A stretch of DNA of 64,000 nt from Gammaproteobacteria bacterium (GCA_025350055.1 JANXYK010000009.1:18302-82301), one strand, 5' to 3'; shown: positions 22,919-32,402, counted from the first letter of the stretch. Translations and numbers: made by a program. The notes: generated by a model not told the origin, from the sequence alone.

Positions 22919-25621
22919 ATGAAGAGAATGCTTATCAACGCGACCCAGCAGGAAGAGCTGCGGGTTGCTCTGGTTGACGGCCAGAAGCTTTACGACCTTT
23001 CGATAGAGATCCCGTCCCGGGAACAGAAGAAAGCCAACATCTACAAGGCGCGCATCTCGCGCGTCGAGCAGTCGCTGGAAGCCTGTTTCGTCGATTACGG
23101 CGCGCAGCGCCACGGTTTCCTGCCGCTCAAGGAAATCTCTAAGGAATACTTCAAAGGTTCGCCGCAGGGCGGGCGCATGAACATCCGCGAGCTGGTCAGC
23201 GAAGGCCAGGAGCTGATAGTGCAGGTCGAGAAGGAAGAGCGCGGCAACAAGGGTGCGGCGCTCACCACCTTCATCAGCCTGGCCGGGCGCTTCCTGGTGC
23301 TGATGCCCAACAGTCCGCGCGCCGGTGGGGTCTCGCGCCGCATCGAGGGCGAAGACCGCGACCAGATGCGCGAAGTCATGAACCAGCTGGTGGTACCCGA
23401 TGGCATGGGCGCTATCGTGCGCACCGCCGGTGTGGGCCGCGCGGTCGAAGAGCTGCAGTGGGACCTCGACAACCTGCGCACGCAGTGGGAAGCCATTGCG
23501 CTGGCCGGCGCCGGGCGCAATGCACCGTTCCTCGTGTACCAGGAAGGCGATGCGGTGACACGCTCGCTGCGTGACTACCTGACCGATGACATCGGCGAAG
23601 TGCTGGTCGACGACCAGGCCGCGTTCGAGAAGGCGGCGGAATACATCCAGCGATACATCCCTGGCGAGGCCCAGCGCAAGCTCAAGGCCTACACCGATGA
23701 TATTCCGCTGTTCACGCGTTACCAGATCGAGAACCAGATCGAATCGGCCTACGCGCACAAGGTGCAGCTGCCCTCGGGCGGCTCGCTGGTGATCGATTAC
23801 ACCGAGGCGCTGGTGTCGATCGACATCAACTCGGCGCGTGCCACGCGTGGCAGCGACATCGAGGCGACCGCGACCAACACCAACCTGGAAGCGGCCGACG
23901 AGATCGCGCGACAGCTCCGTATCCGCGATATCGGCGGTCTAATCGTGATCGACTTCATCGACATGGAAGACACCAAGAACCAGCGCGCGGTCGAAGACCG
24001 GCTGCGCGATGCGATGCGCATGGATCGCGCCCGCATCCAGATCGGGCGGCTCTCGCGCTTCGGTTTGCTAGAGCTTTCGCGCCAGCGGCTGCGCCCGAGC
24101 CTGGGCGAGTCGAGCCACCTGGTGTGCCCGCGTTGCACGGGCATCGGCAGCATCCGCAGCGTCGAATCTCTCGCACTGTCGATCCTGCGACTGATCGGCG
24201 AGGACGCCCGCAAGGATCGTACCTCGCGCATCGTGGTGCAGTTGCCTGTGGATGTGGCCACGTACCTGATCAACGAGAAGCGCGAAGCGCTGCGTACGGT
24301 CGAAGAGAAATCGCACATCGAAATCGTGCTGGTGCCCAATCCGCACATACAGACGCCGGAATACACCATCCGCCGCGTGCGTGAAGACGAGGCGGCGTTG
24401 CCGGAGAACAGCCAGATCAGCTATCAGATGCCGGTTGCACCGGTGGTCGCTGATCCCACGCTGGGCGGCGACAAGAAACCAGCGTCGGAACCGCCTGCGG
24501 TGGCAACCATCATGCCGACCACGGCCGTTCCGGTCGTGGTGGTGCAGGAGCGTGCGCCGGCTCCGGCAGAACCTGTGGCGACCGCTGCCGGCGGTGGCTT
24601 CGTCGGCTGGCTCAAGGGCCTGTTTGGTGGCAGCCCGGCGGGCAGCAGCGCCGCGCCTCATGCGGCGCCTGCGCCGCGCCCTGGCCGGCACGATCCGCGT
24701 CGCGACCAGCTTGAGCGCAATCGCCCGCGCCGCGGCGGGCAGGATCGCGCGCCCTACGGCGAGCGTGCGCGCCGTGAAGGCCAGCGCAATGAGCAGCAAC
24801 GCGACGGTCGTTCGGGCGAAGGACGCTCGCGCGATGGCCGCTCACGCGATGATTCGAGCCGCGGTCCGCGGCGGCCTGACGGTCCGCGCCAGGATGGCCC
24901 ACGTGCTGAGGGTGGCCGCAATGAGGGCGCCCGGCCCGAAAGCCAGCGCAACGATGGGCCACGCAATGATGCGCCCCGCGGCGACGCGCCATGCGGCAAC
25001 GAAGCGCCCCAGAATCGCATGGGCGCTGGCAACGAGCCGCGCGGCGGCGAAGGCAACGCGATGGAAGGCGGCGAGCGCGCTGAGCGCAGCGGCCGCGGTG
25101 GCAGGTCACGTCGCGGTGGCCGACGTCGCCGCGGTGGTGGCGGAGGCAATCGCGAAGGCGCCGAGCACGGCAACCCGTCCATGGGCCAGAACGGCGGCCA
25201 GAATGTTGACCCGGGCAATGAGCAGCAAGCTGGCGGCAACGATTTCCCGGCGCAGGCCGGGGGCGCGCAGGCTGGCGGCACGCAGGGCTCACAACAGGGT
25301 TCTTTCCAGGGCTTTGGTGGCAATGGCGAGGGCAACTACGGCGGTGGCAATGGCGGCGATGCCGGGCGTGAAACGAGCTCCGGTGGGCAAGCCACTGGCT
25401 CGTCAGCCCACGAGCAGCCGAGCGCGCCACAATCAATGAGCTGGACTACGCCGGTGAGTGCACCGGAACCGGCCGTGGCGCCCGCTGCGGCACCAGCGCC
25501 GGCGCCGATGGCTGCGCCGGCACCAGCGCCGGTCGCAGCACCGCCGCCACCAGCGGCGCAGCAGGTGGTGTGGAGTTCGAGCTCGGACAGCCACCACTCA
25601 GGCCCGCGGCGCGACGAATAG
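22919..25621 (+). CDS. rne: Ribonuclease E
   Basis: RNase E is the endoribonuclease and degradosome scaffold. The 900-residue protein has the S1 domain (about 35-120) and the RNase H-like/DNase I-like catalytic core with [15 protein letters not shown] and [11 protein letters not shown] (the two catalytic Asp residues). The zinc-link CPRCTG follows. The segment [14 protein letters not shown] (about 557-571) looks like the amphipathic membrane-targeting helix. The C-terminal half is low complexity, rich in Arg, Gly, Asn, Glu and Gln, with [15 protein letters not shown] as an RNA-binding arginine patch and an Ala/Pro tail. A strong terminator follows. Confidence 0.95.
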   Translation: MKRMLINATQQEELRVALVDGQKLYDLSIEIPSREQKKANIYKARISRVEQSLEACFVDYGAQRHGFLPLKEISKEYFKGSPQGGRMNIRELVSEGQELIVQVEKEERGNKGAALTTFISLAGRFLVLMPNSPRAGGVSRRIEGEDRDQMREVMNQLVVPDGMGAIVRTAGVGRAVEELQWDLDNLRTQWEAIALAGAGRNAPFLVYQEGDAVTRSLRDYLTDDIGEVLVDDQAAFEKAAEYIQRYIPGEAQRKLKAYTDDIPLFTRYQIENQIESAYAHKVQLPSGGSLVIDYTEALVSIDINSARATRGSDIEATATNTNLEAADEIARQLRIRDIGGLIVIDFIDMEDTKNQRAVEDRLRDAMRMDRARIQIGRLSRFGLLELSRQRLRPSLGESSHLVCPRCTGIGSIRSVESLALSILRLIGEDARKDRTSRIVVQLPVDVATYLINEKREALRTVEEKSHIEIVLVPNPHIQTPEYTIRRVREDEAALPENSQISYQMPVAPVVADPTLGGDKKPASEPPAVATIMPTTAVPVVVVQERAPAPAEPVATAAGGGFVGWLKGLFGGSPAGSSAAPHAAPAPRPGRHDPRRDQLERNRPRRGGQDRAPYGERARREGQRNEQQRDGRSGEGRSRDGRSRDDSSRGPRRPDGPRQDGPRAEGGRNEGARPESQRNDGPRNDAPRGDAPCGNEAPQNRMGAGNEPRGGEGNAMEGGERAERSGRGGRSRRGGRRRRGGGGGNREGAEHGNPSMGQNGGQNVDPGNEQQAGGNDFPAQAGGAQAGGTQGSQQGSFQGFGGNGEGNYGGGNGGDAGRETSSGGQATGSSAHEQPSAPQSMSWTTPVSAPEPAVAPAAAPAPAPMAAPAPAPVAAPPPPAAQQVVWSSSSDSHHSGPRRDE

Positions 25622-25672
25622 CCACGGCTGGCACTGCTGGCTGCGGTGCCTCGGCGCCCCGACGCAGAAATC

Positions 25673-25708
25673 ACGGGCAGGCGATTGAAATCGCCTGCCC
25701 GTTTTTTT
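25673..25708 (+). terminator. Intrinsic terminator of rne
   Basis: The two 14-nt arms ACGGGCAGGCGATT and AATCGCCTGCCCGT are perfectly complementary around a tiny loop and are followed by seven T residues. It lies 52 bp after the rne stop and two bases before the convergent carbonic-anhydrase stop. Confidence 0.95.
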
Positions 25709-25710
25709 GC

Positions 25711-26235
25711 TCAGGAGATCTGCTGCAACTGCTGTTTGAACAGCGCGCCGCGCTCGGCGTAGTGCTGCGCGGATGCCCACAGCTGCGCCACTTCCTCATC
25801 GCTGAGCTGTCGCACGAGCTTTGCGGGCGAGCCCAGGATCAATGAGCGATCGGGGAACTGCTTGCGCTCGGTCACCACGGCACCCGCAGCGACCAGGCAG
25901 CTGCGGCCGATCACCGCATGATTGAGCAGTACCGCCTGGATGCCGATCAGCGAGCCCTCGCCCACCGTGCAGCCATGCAGCATCGCCTGGTGACCAATGG
26001 TGACGCGCGGAGCCACATTCAGCGGCGCACCCATGTCGGTGTGCATCACCACGTTTTCCTGCACATTGCTGTACGCGCCGATGCGGATCGGTTCGTTGTC
26101 GCCGCGCAGCGTGGCGCCGAACCACACGCTGGCGTGTTCGCCGAGCGTCACACTGCCGATCAGGTGCGCGCCAGGGGCCACGTAGGCGCTGGCGTCGATC
26201 TCGGGCGTGCGTTCGGCCAGTCGGTAGATCGGCAT
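25711..26235 (-). CDS. Gamma-class carbonic anhydrase family protein (YrdA-like)
   Basis: The 174-residue protein is a left-handed beta-helix hexapeptide-repeat protein. Motifs include GDNEPIRIGAYSNVQENVVM and HTDMGAPL, with zinc-type histidines in VVMHTD, VTIGHQAMLHGCTVG. The family includes gamma-carbonic anhydrases and YrdA/PaaY/CaiE-type proteins, several of which lack measurable anhydrase activity. The open frame reaches 26496 but MPIYRLAERTPEIDASAYVA at 26235 is the family start. It sits 35 bp downstream of kdsB and converges on the rne terminator. Confidence 0.88.
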   Translation of the reverse strand: MPIYRLAERTPEIDASAYVAPGAHLIGSVTLGEHASVWFGATLRGDNEPIRIGAYSNVQENVVMHTDMGAPLNVAPRVTIGHQAMLHGCTVGEGSLIGIQAVLLNHAVIGRSCLVAAGAVVTERKQFPDRSLILGSPAKLVRQLSDEEVAQLWASAQHYAERGALFKQQLQQIS

Positions 26236-26270
26236 TTGAGTCTCCCTGAATGCGCGCTGTGGCCCGGCGC

Positions 26271-27005
26271 TCAGCGCAGCAGTGCGCCCACGCGCTCGAG
26301 ATCGGCCGCGGTATTCACGTCTGGTCCGGGCGGCACCTCGCAATCGGCGACGCGGATATCGAAGCCATTTTCCAGCGCGCGCAGCTGTTCGAGCTTTTCG
26401 GCCTGTTCCAGGGGCGAAGGTGGCAGCGCGGCGAGGGCCTTGAGTGCGCCGACACGAAGGGCGTACAGGCCGACGTGGCGCCGCGCGCCGCGCCAAGCCT
26501 CGGCGGCCATCGCATCGCGCTGACAGGGAATGGCCGCGCGAGTGAAATACAGCGCACGCTGCGCGCTGCCGGCCACGACCTTGACCGCATTGGGATCCTG
26601 GAATTCCGCCAGCGATTCGATCGGTGTCGAGAGCGTCGCGATCGCGGCGGCCGCATGGCGCTCGAGCAGCCCCGCCACCTGGCGGATCAACTGCGGCGGC
26701 AGCAGCGGCTCATCGCCTTGTGCATTGACGACAATCTGCTGGTCGGGCCAGGCGCGCGTACGTGCCACCTCGGCAATGCGATCGGTGCCGGAGGCATGCG
26801 CGGAGTCGGTCATCGCCACTTCGGCGCCGAAGCCGCGCGCTGCGCTCGCGATGCGCTCATCGTCGGTGGCGATCAGCACATCACCGCCCGCGGCGCGGGC
26901 GCGCTCGTAGACCCATTGCAGCATCGGCTTGCCGGCGATGACCAGCAACGCCTTGCCTGGCAGGCGCGTCGAGGCGTAGCGGGCCGGGATGACGATCCTA
27001 AACAA
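26271..27005 (-). CDS. kdsB: 3-deoxy-manno-octulosonate cytidylyltransferase
   Basis: KdsB makes CMP-Kdo, the activated sugar for lipid A-Kdo assembly. The 244-residue protein has the nucleotide-binding IVIPARYASTRLPGKAL, VLIATDDERI, VVNAQGDEPLLPP and the C-terminal GPDVNTAADLERV. The frame is open to 27134, but upstream codons belong to the preceding gene. The TTG at 27005 places FRIVIPARYAS at the family position and lies one base after the lpxK-Trm112 stop. It belongs to the exbB-exbD-msbA-lpxK-kdsB LPS cluster. Confidence 0.94.
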   Translation of the reverse strand: MFRIVIPARYASTRLPGKALLVIAGKPMLQWVYERARAAGGDVLIATDDERIASAARGFGAEVAMTDSAHASGTDRIAEVARTRAWPDQQIVVNAQGDEPLLPPQLIRQVAGLLERHAAAAIATLSTPIESLAEFQDPNAVKVVAGSAQRALYFTRAAIPCQRDAMAAEAWRGARRHVGLYALRVGALKALAALPPSPLEQAEKLEQLRALENGFDIRVADCEVPPGPDVNTAADLERVGALLR

Positions 27006-27006
27006 T

Positions 27007-27201
27007 TCAGCGCTCGAGCAGCGGATCGCCGGCCTCGAGCACGCGGGCCGCTTCGACCACGAAGTTCGGTACGCCATCGCGCAGCGGGAAGCCAAGCCGG
27101 TCGGCGCGGCAGACCAGCAATTTTCCTTGCGCATCCGACGCCAGGCGCAGCGGTCCCTTGCACACCGGGCAGGCGAGGATGTCGAGCAGGCGTGCGTCCA
27201 T
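27007..27201 (-). CDS. Nested Trm112/YcaR-like protein (possible internal start)
   Basis: If translated alone from ATG 27201, this would be a 64-residue Trm112-like protein with one CxxC (ACPVCKGPLRL) and the conserved end GVPNFVVEAARVL. The second typical Cys pair is represented by a single Cys (LLVCRADRLGFPLRDG). The AGGGAG nine bases upstream is a credible ribosome-binding site lying inside the lpxK reading frame. The E. coli homologue ycaR lies in the same place between lpxK and kdsB. Separate production alongside the fusion is an inference. Confidence 0.5.
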   Translation of the reverse strand: MDARLLDILACPVCKGPLRLASDAQGKLLVCRADRLGFPLRDGVPNFVVEAARVLEAGDPLLER

Positions 27202-28197
27202 CAGGATTCTCCCTAGCAACGAAATGGCATCGGCGGCGGCAAAGTGCGCGTCCACAGGCAGAAACCAGACTTTCGCCGCCGCGTCTCGGGGGCATTTTAC
27301 CGCATCCTTCTCGGTCATCAGCACTGGCAGGCCGTCTTCGGGCTGCAGCTGCGTGCGCGAGATCGCCTGATGGTCGGGCAGCGGGTGCTCGATCACCGTA
27401 AGTCCCGCGGCGCGCAGGGTTGCGAAGAAGCGCCCGGGATTGCCGATGCCGGCGTAGGCATGCACGCGGCGGCCGCGCCAACGGGCGAGCGTCTCTGGGG
27501 GGGCCTGCCCACCCAGTGGCACCAGCACATCGCCAGCGAAGCTCATGCGCAAAGCGCCCTGACGCAGGAAAGCGCCCTCTCCCGTGAGCACCACCGCCGC
27601 CACACTTTCGAGCCGGGTGGCACGCTCGCGCAACGGTCCGGCTGGCAGCAAGGCGCCATTGCCCAGGCCGCGCGCCGCATCGATCAGCGCGAGGTCCACG
27701 GCGCGCGCGAGCCGCAGGTGCTGCAGGCCGTCATCCGCGATCAGCAGTTGCGCGCCATCGGCCACGGCGGCGCGGCCAGCGGCCACGCGATCGCGACTCA
27801 CATAGACTGGCACCTGCGCGCGCCGCCAGATCAGCAGCGCTTCATCACCGACATCGGCCGCGGTGCACAGTGAGTCGACCCGCAGTACATCGTGCTGGTA
27901 GTGGCCGGCACCGGCCGGCGCGCTGCGTCCATAGCCGCGTGTGATCACGGCGACGCGCAAACCAAACGTGCCCAGCGCCTGCGCGAGCCAGATCACCAGC
28001 GGCGTCTTGCCCGTGCCACCCACCGTGAGGTTGCCGACCACCACCACCGGGCAACCCACATCGAGGGCGCGGCACCAGCCACGCGCGTAGCAGCGCTGGT
28101 GGATGCGGACCGCGAGGCTGTAGAGCGCCGTGAGCGCGCGCAGCCACCATGGAGCAGGCGAGCCGCCGTACCAGACCTTTTGCAGCCAGTCGTGCAT
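27007..28197 (-). CDS. lpxK: Tetraacyldisaccharide 4'-kinase LpxK fused in frame to a Trm112-like domain
   Basis: Residues 1 to about 332 are LpxK, the inner-membrane kinase that phosphorylates the lipid A precursor. They include an N-terminal helix (WWLRALTALYSLAVRIHQRC), Walker A (VGNLTVGGTGKTPLVIWLA) and LIADDGLQHLRLARAVDLAL. The LpxK end (VWFLPVDAHFAAADAISLLG) runs without a stop into about 64 residues matching the Trm112/YcaR family (MDARLLDILACPVCKGPLRL). In relatives these are separate genes (lpxK, ycaR). Here a TGA exists only in the +1 frame at the junction. A Shine-Dalgarno AGGGAG before the internal ATG at 27201 suggests the Trm112 part may also be made separately. Confidence 0.9.
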   Translation of the reverse strand: MHDWLQKVWYGGSPAPWWLRALTALYSLAVRIHQRCYARGWCRALDVGCPVVVVGNLTVGGTGKTPLVIWLAQALGTFGLRVAVITRGYGRSAPAGAGHYQHDVLRVDSLCTAADVGDEALLIWRRAQVPVYVSRDRVAAGRAAVADGAQLLIADDGLQHLRLARAVDLALIDAARGLGNGALLPAGPLRERATRLESVAAVVLTGEGAFLRQGALRMSFAGDVLVPLGGQAPPETLARWRGRRVHAYAGIGNPGRFFATLRAAGLTVIEHPLPDHQAISRTQLQPEDGLPVLMTEKDAVKCPRDAAAKVWFLPVDAHFAAADAISLLGRILMDARLLDILACPVCKGPLRLASDAQGKLLVCRADRLGFPLRDGVPNFVVEAARVLEAGDPLLER

Positions 28198-28218
28198 GGC
28201 GGCGCCGGCCCTGGATTC

Positions 28219-29967
28219 CTAGACCTTGAATTGCAGCTGATGCAGTTGCGCGTAGATACCGGCGCGCGCGAGCAGCTCGGCATGCGTGCCGGTCTCGACG
28301 ATCGCGCCATCCTGCATCACCACGATCAGGTCGGCATGCTCGATGGTCGAGAGCCGGTGCGCGATCACGAAGGTGGTGCGGTTCTTTACCAGCTGCTCGA
28401 GCGCGGACTGGATGTGGCGTTCGGCCGCAGTATCGAGCGATGAGGTCGCCTCGTCCAGGATCAGGATCGGCGAATTGCGCAGCAGCGCGCGGGCGATCGC
28501 CACGCGCTGGCGTTGGCCACCGGAGAGGCCCGTGCCACGATCGCCCACCATAGTCGCGAGCCCCAGCGGAAACTCGTTCACGAACTCATCGACGTGCGCG
28601 GCGCGCACTGCCGCATCGATCGCCGCGGCATCGGCGTGTTCGGCGCCGAAGACGATGTTGTTGCCGATGGTGTCGTTGAAGATGACCACTTCCTGGCTGA
28701 CCAGACTCAGCTGCGAGCGCAGGTCGGCCAGCGCATATTCGCGCAGGTCCACGCCGTCGAGCAGCACTGCACCGCTGCTCGGGTCATAGAAGCGCGGCAA
28801 CAGCGAAACCAGCGTGGTCTTGCCGCTGCCGGAGCGGCCCACAATGGCCACGGTGGTGCCCGCTGCGATATCGAGGTTGATGTCGTGCAGCACCTGACCC
28901 TTGTCGTGATCGTAGGTGAAGTTGACGTTGCGGAAGTTCACCGCGCCGCGCGCGTGTTGTATGCGGCGCGTGCCGCCGGCCGGTTCGGTGGGCGCATCGA
29001 GCACTTCGAACACACTGGCGCCGGCTGCAATGCTCTGCTGCAGCGGGCCGCTGACGCTCACCAGCCGCCGCAGCGGCTCGGGTATCAGCAGCAGCGCGGT
29101 GAGGAAGCCCAGGAAATCGCCCCCCTGCATCACACCGCTCGCCACCTGGCGATTGGCCACGTACAGCACCGCGGCCAGACCCAGCGCCGCGATCAGCTGC
29201 ACGATCGGATTGCTGCTCGAGCGCGCCGAAATCAGCCGCATGTTGGTGTGGCGATTGAGCTCGTTGGCAGCGCCGAAGGACTTCTGAAGGTGCTGCTGGG
29301 CGTTGAAAACCTTGACGACGCGATGCGCCTCGATGGCTTCCTTGGCAACGCGCGTGACATCGCCCATCGAGTTCTGGATGCGGGTGCTGTAGCGACGAAA
29401 ACGCCGGTTCACGCTCTGCACCAGCAGACCGATCACCATCGCGACCGGAATCACGAAGGCCGCGAGCTTCCAGTTGAGATAGAACAGGTAGAACACACCG
29501 CCAGCAATGGCCAGTGAGTCGCGGATCAGCACGGTGGCGGAATTGGTGGCCGCGTCCGCCACGAGTTCCGCGTTGTAAGTGAGGCGCGAGAGCATCGGGC
29601 CTGCAGACTCGCGCTCGTACCAGGCGGTCGGCAGGCGCAGGTAGTGCGCGAACAGATCGGCGCGGATCGCCTTGATCATCTGCCGCCCTACCCAGCCTGG
29701 AAAATAATTGGCCAGGTAGTCACCGATGCCGCGCAGCAGGAACAGTGCAATCACGCCGGCTGGCACGTACTGCAGCACCTGCATGTTCTGCGCGACGAAG
29801 GCCGCGTTCAGGAATTTCTTCACGAACCAGGCGGTGATCGGTGTCACCGCGGCATACATCATCATGCCCAAAACGCCGATGGCGAACATGCCGGCGTGGG
29901 GCCGCGCGTAGTGCAACAGCCGGCGATAGACCGCGCCGGCACTCACGGGCTGCTCGCCCGCGCTCAA
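28219..29967 (-). CDS. msbA: Lipid A ABC flippase MsbA
   Basis: MsbA flips core-lipid A across the inner membrane. The 582-residue half transporter has six membrane helices in the first about 320 residues. The nucleotide-binding domain has Walker A (VGRSGSGKTTLVSLL), the Q-loop, signature LSGGQRQRVAIARALL and Walker B (ILILDEATSSLD). The start is TTG at 29967, in a TTGA overlap with exbD. lpxK follows 21 bp downstream, so lipid A phosphorylation and flipping are co-expressed. Confidence 0.95.
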   Translation of the reverse strand: MSAGEQPVSAGAVYRRLLHYARPHAGMFAIGVLGMMMYAAVTPITAWFVKKFLNAAFVAQNMQVLQYVPAGVIALFLLRGIGDYLANYFPGWVGRQMIKAIRADLFAHYLRLPTAWYERESAGPMLSRLTYNAELVADAATNSATVLIRDSLAIAGGVFYLFYLNWKLAAFVIPVAMVIGLLVQSVNRRFRRYSTRIQNSMGDVTRVAKEAIEAHRVVKVFNAQQHLQKSFGAANELNRHTNMRLISARSSSNPIVQLIAALGLAAVLYVANRQVASGVMQGGDFLGFLTALLLIPEPLRRLVSVSGPLQQSIAAGASVFEVLDAPTEPAGGTRRIQHARGAVNFRNVNFTYDHDKGQVLHDINLDIAAGTTVAIVGRSGSGKTTLVSLLPRFYDPSSGAVLLDGVDLREYALADLRSQLSLVSQEVVIFNDTIGNNIVFGAEHADAAAIDAAVRAAHVDEFVNEFPLGLATMVGDRGTGLSGGQRQRVAIARALLRNSPILILDEATSSLDTAAERHIQSALEQLVKNRTTFVIAHRLSTIEHADLIVVMQDGAIVETGTHAELLARAGIYAQLHQLQFKV

Positions 29968-30395
29968 GGCGTGCTCGCCCCTGGCTCGTTGGTGGTCACG
30001 AAATTCAGCTGCGCGAAGCCGAGCTGCCCGAGCACGTCCATCGCCGTGACCACGGCCTGGTGCGTGGCGCGGCCATCGGCGCGCAGGCTCACCGGCTGGT
30101 TGCGCTCGGCGGGCGCCACTTTCTCGATCGCGGTGCGCAGCGTGGCGGCGCTGGTGTTGACCAGCTCGCGGTTGTTGACCAGGTAACTGCCAGTGGCGGT
30201 GACCGAGACCACCAGCGCCGGCGTCAGGGCGCGCTCGATCGGCACCGAGCTGGCCTGCGGCAGGCGTATGCGCAACCGCCCTTCGCCCACGAAATTCGAC
30301 GAGAGCATGAAGAAGATCACCAGCATCAGCACCACGTCAATCAGCGAGACCATGTTGATCTCGGGCTCTTCGTGGCGACGCGGCTTGAGGTTCAT
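29964..30395 (-). CDS. exbD: ExbD/TolR family biopolymer transport protein
   Basis: The 143-residue protein has a short cytoplasmic N-terminus, one membrane helix with the conserved Asp (EINMVSLIDVVLMLVIFFML) and a periplasmic domain. With ExbB it forms a proton-driven motor complex. Which TonB or other partner it energises is not clear; no tonB is nearby. The conserved placement next to msbA-lpxK has been seen in Pseudomonas-type genomes. ATG at 30395 overlaps the exbB stop (ATGA); its own stop overlaps the msbA TTG. Confidence 0.93.
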   Translation of the reverse strand: MNLKPRRHEEPEINMVSLIDVVLMLVIFFMLSSNFVGEGRLRIRLPQASSVPIERALTPALVVSVTATGSYLVNNRELVNTSAATLRTAIEKVAPAERNQPVSLRADGRATHQAVVTAMDVLGQLGFAQLNFVTTNEPGASTP

Positions 30396-31030
30396 GCCTT
30401 GGCTGCCGCCGGCGCGATGCGCGCCGATTCCAGCGCATCGGCCAGCTGGATGGCGTCCTTCTCCATCTCGATCACGATGCGGTCGATGCGGCCGCGCAGA
30501 TAGCGGTAGGCGATCAGTGCCGGGATCGCCACGCACAGGCCGGCCGCCGTGGTGACCAGCGCCTGCGCGATGCCGCCCGAGAGCATGCGCGGATCGCCCA
30601 TGCCGCCCGCGTTGATCGCGTTGATCGCGTTGAAGGCCTTGATGATGCCGCCAACCGTGCCCAGCAACCCGAGGAGCGGTGACACGCCGGCAATGGTGCC
30701 CAGCGTATTGAGGAAGCGCTCGAGCTCATGCACCACATGGCGGCCCGTGTCTTCGAGCCGCTCCATCAGGGCATCGCGCGAGCGATGACGGTTGGCCAGG
30801 CCCGAGGCCAGCACCTTGCCGAGCGGCGAGTTCTGCTCGAGCGCCTCGATCACCTTGTCGTTGACCTGGTTCGCCTCGACCAGTTGCCACACGCGCTTGG
30901 TGAGATCGGGCGGCAACACGCGCCGATCCTGCAAGGTCCACAGTCGTTCCAGAATGATGGCCGCAGCGACTACCGAGAACAGGATGATGGGCCCCATCAT
31001 CCAGCCGCCGGCACGAACGATTTCCCACAT
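30392..31030 (-). CDS. exbB: ExbB/TolQ/MotA family proton channel protein
   Basis: The 212-residue inner-membrane protein has an N-terminal helix (GPIILFSVVAAAIILERLWT) and two further helices in the MotA/TolQ/ExbB domain (TLGTIAGVSPLLGLLGTVGG, GIAQALVTTAAGLCVAIPAL). These contain the characteristic Thr/Gly lining residues. The frame extends to 31396 through decayed comEC sequence; MWEIVRAGGWMMGPII at 31030 is the family start. It leads the exbB-exbD-msbA-lpxK-kdsB operon. Confidence 0.94.
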   Translation of the reverse strand: MWEIVRAGGWMMGPIILFSVVAAAIILERLWTLQDRRVLPPDLTKRVWQLVEANQVNDKVIEALEQNSPLGKVLASGLANRHRSRDALMERLEDTGRHVVHELERFLNTLGTIAGVSPLLGLLGTVGGIIKAFNAINAINAGGMGDPRMLSGGIAQALVTTAAGLCVAIPALIAYRYLRGRIDRIVIEMEKDAIQLADALESARIAPAAAKA

Positions 31031-31088
31031 CGGCTCGCGAACTCCTGGTGACTCGAAGCGCCCATGATACTTGAGGGCGCACGGGCGA

Positions 31089-31784
31089 TTAAGGCTTTTG
31101 CCATTGTGCGAGGTAGATACGCCCATCACGCCGGAATGACAGCCAGAAGCCGGCCGCGAGCGGCGCCAGCGGATCGAGGCACAGCACGCCGACGAGCCCT
31201 GCGGACAGTGTCTGCGCCGGCACCGGCCAGCCCGAAGCAGGCGGCGCGGCTCGCGCGCGGCCAGCGCGCCTGCAGGAAGCGCGCGCGTCGCCACAGCGCC
31301 GACATTGCCGCGCTGGTCAGCACGCAGAACAGCGTGACGTGCAAACCCGAGATGGCCACCAGGTGCGTGATGCCATCGGCATTGAACACGCGCCACTGCT
31401 CGCTCGACACACGCTGGGTATCGCCGATCGCCAGTGCGATGATCAGCGCCGCCGCATCGCGCTCATCAACCACGGCGGCAACGCGCGTGGCGATGCGCTC
31501 GCGCCAGTAAGAGCATCCGACTCGAGCCGCGCGCTGAAATACAGCTCATCGCCACGCCGCAATGGCGGATCGACAATCGTGACATTGCACACCAGTCGCT
31601 CATCGAAATCAGCCGGGAGGCGCAGCGGCTCGTAGACCCGCACCTGCCAGCACACCCTCAGGAAGCCGATGAGCAGCGCGCCGCAAGCACGGATCGTCGG
31701 CAGGCCAACGCTTGCGTGCATCCCGAGGCCCGCCAAGGCTCCGCTAAGCAGCCCGAAGGCGTGCAGCGGTCTCATGGCAGGCAA
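31089..31784 (-). pseudogene. comEC: Decayed comEC (DNA-uptake channel) remnant
   Basis: Three successive minus-strand frames carry ComEC pieces in the right order. Frame one (31784 to about 31515) has the N-terminal DUF4131 part (DERLVCNVTIVDPPLRRGDE). Frame two resumes with YWRERIATRV, DERDAAALIIALAIGDTQRV and the signature HLVAISGLHVTLF. Frame three has LCLDPLAPLAAGFWLSFRRD and stops at 31089. Only about 700 bp of a normally about 2.2-kb gene remain; most of the competence domain and the metallo-beta-lactamase domain are gone. It lies at the exact position comEC holds in relatives, between DUF2062 and exbB. Confidence 0.85.
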
Positions 31785-31868
31785 GCAGCGCGTGCGTTAC
31801 ATGACAACGCCGTCACGAAACCGGCTGACACCGTGCAGCAGGGCGCGCCGGGCGCTAAAGTGACGCTC

Positions 31869-32402
31869 ATGCCGCGCCGCCTGGTCAAATACCTGTCGCG
31901 CTGGGTCGAGACCCGGCGCGATCGCTGGTACCTGCGTATTTTTGGCGAGCGGCTGATGCACCACCAGTTGTGGTCGCTGAACCGCCACTCGATCACGGCC
32001 GGTTTCGGTGCGGGCGTCGCGATCGCCTTCATTCCGCTGCCGGTGCACACGATCGTCGCGGTGCTGGTGGCGCTGTACTGGCGGCTGAACCTGCCGGTGA
32101 CGCTGGCGAGCACCTGGGTGGTGAATCCGTTCACGGCGTTTCCGATCTACTACGGTGCGTATCGGCTGGGCGCGCTGCTGTTGCACCACCCTACCCGCTA
32201 CTTCGCCTTCAGCCTGAGCTGGCGCTGGCTGGAACACGGCCTGGGACCACGCTGGAAGCCCTTTCTGCTCGGCTGCCTGGTCAGCGCCATCATCTGCGGC
32301 CTGCTCGGCCGCTGGGGACTGGAGTTCGGCTGGCGATGGGTAGTGCGGCGCAAGTATCGACGCCGCTGCGAACTGCGGGCAAACGCAGTAATTCGCGGAT
32401 AG
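31869..32402 (+). CDS. DUF2062 membrane protein
   Basis: The 177-residue protein matches DUF2062. It shows the conserved LWSLNRHSITAGFGAGVAIA, FIPLPVHTIVAVLVALYWRL and NLPVTLASTWVVNPFTAFPI, with membrane segments at about 41-75, 84-105 and 145-165. The function is unknown. In Pseudomonas-type genomes the gene neighbours comEC, and here it is divergent from the comEC remnant. The open frame begins at 31716; ATG 31869 was chosen because homology begins at MPRRLVKYLSRWVETRRDRW. Confidence 0.87.
   Translation: MPRRLVKYLSRWVETRRDRWYLRIFGERLMHHQLWSLNRHSITAGFGAGVAIAFIPLPVHTIVAVLVALYWRLNLPVTLASTWVVNPFTAFPIYYGAYRLGALLLHHPTRYFAFSLSWRWLEHGLGPRWKPFLLGCLVSAIICGLLGRWGLEFGWRWVVRRKYRRRCELRANAVIRG

Noticed and set aside
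24381..25439. 352-codon alternative frame inside the rne tail
   Set aside because: It is an Ala/Arg-rich out-of-frame reading of the low-complexity RNase E tail; no domain or start signal was seen.
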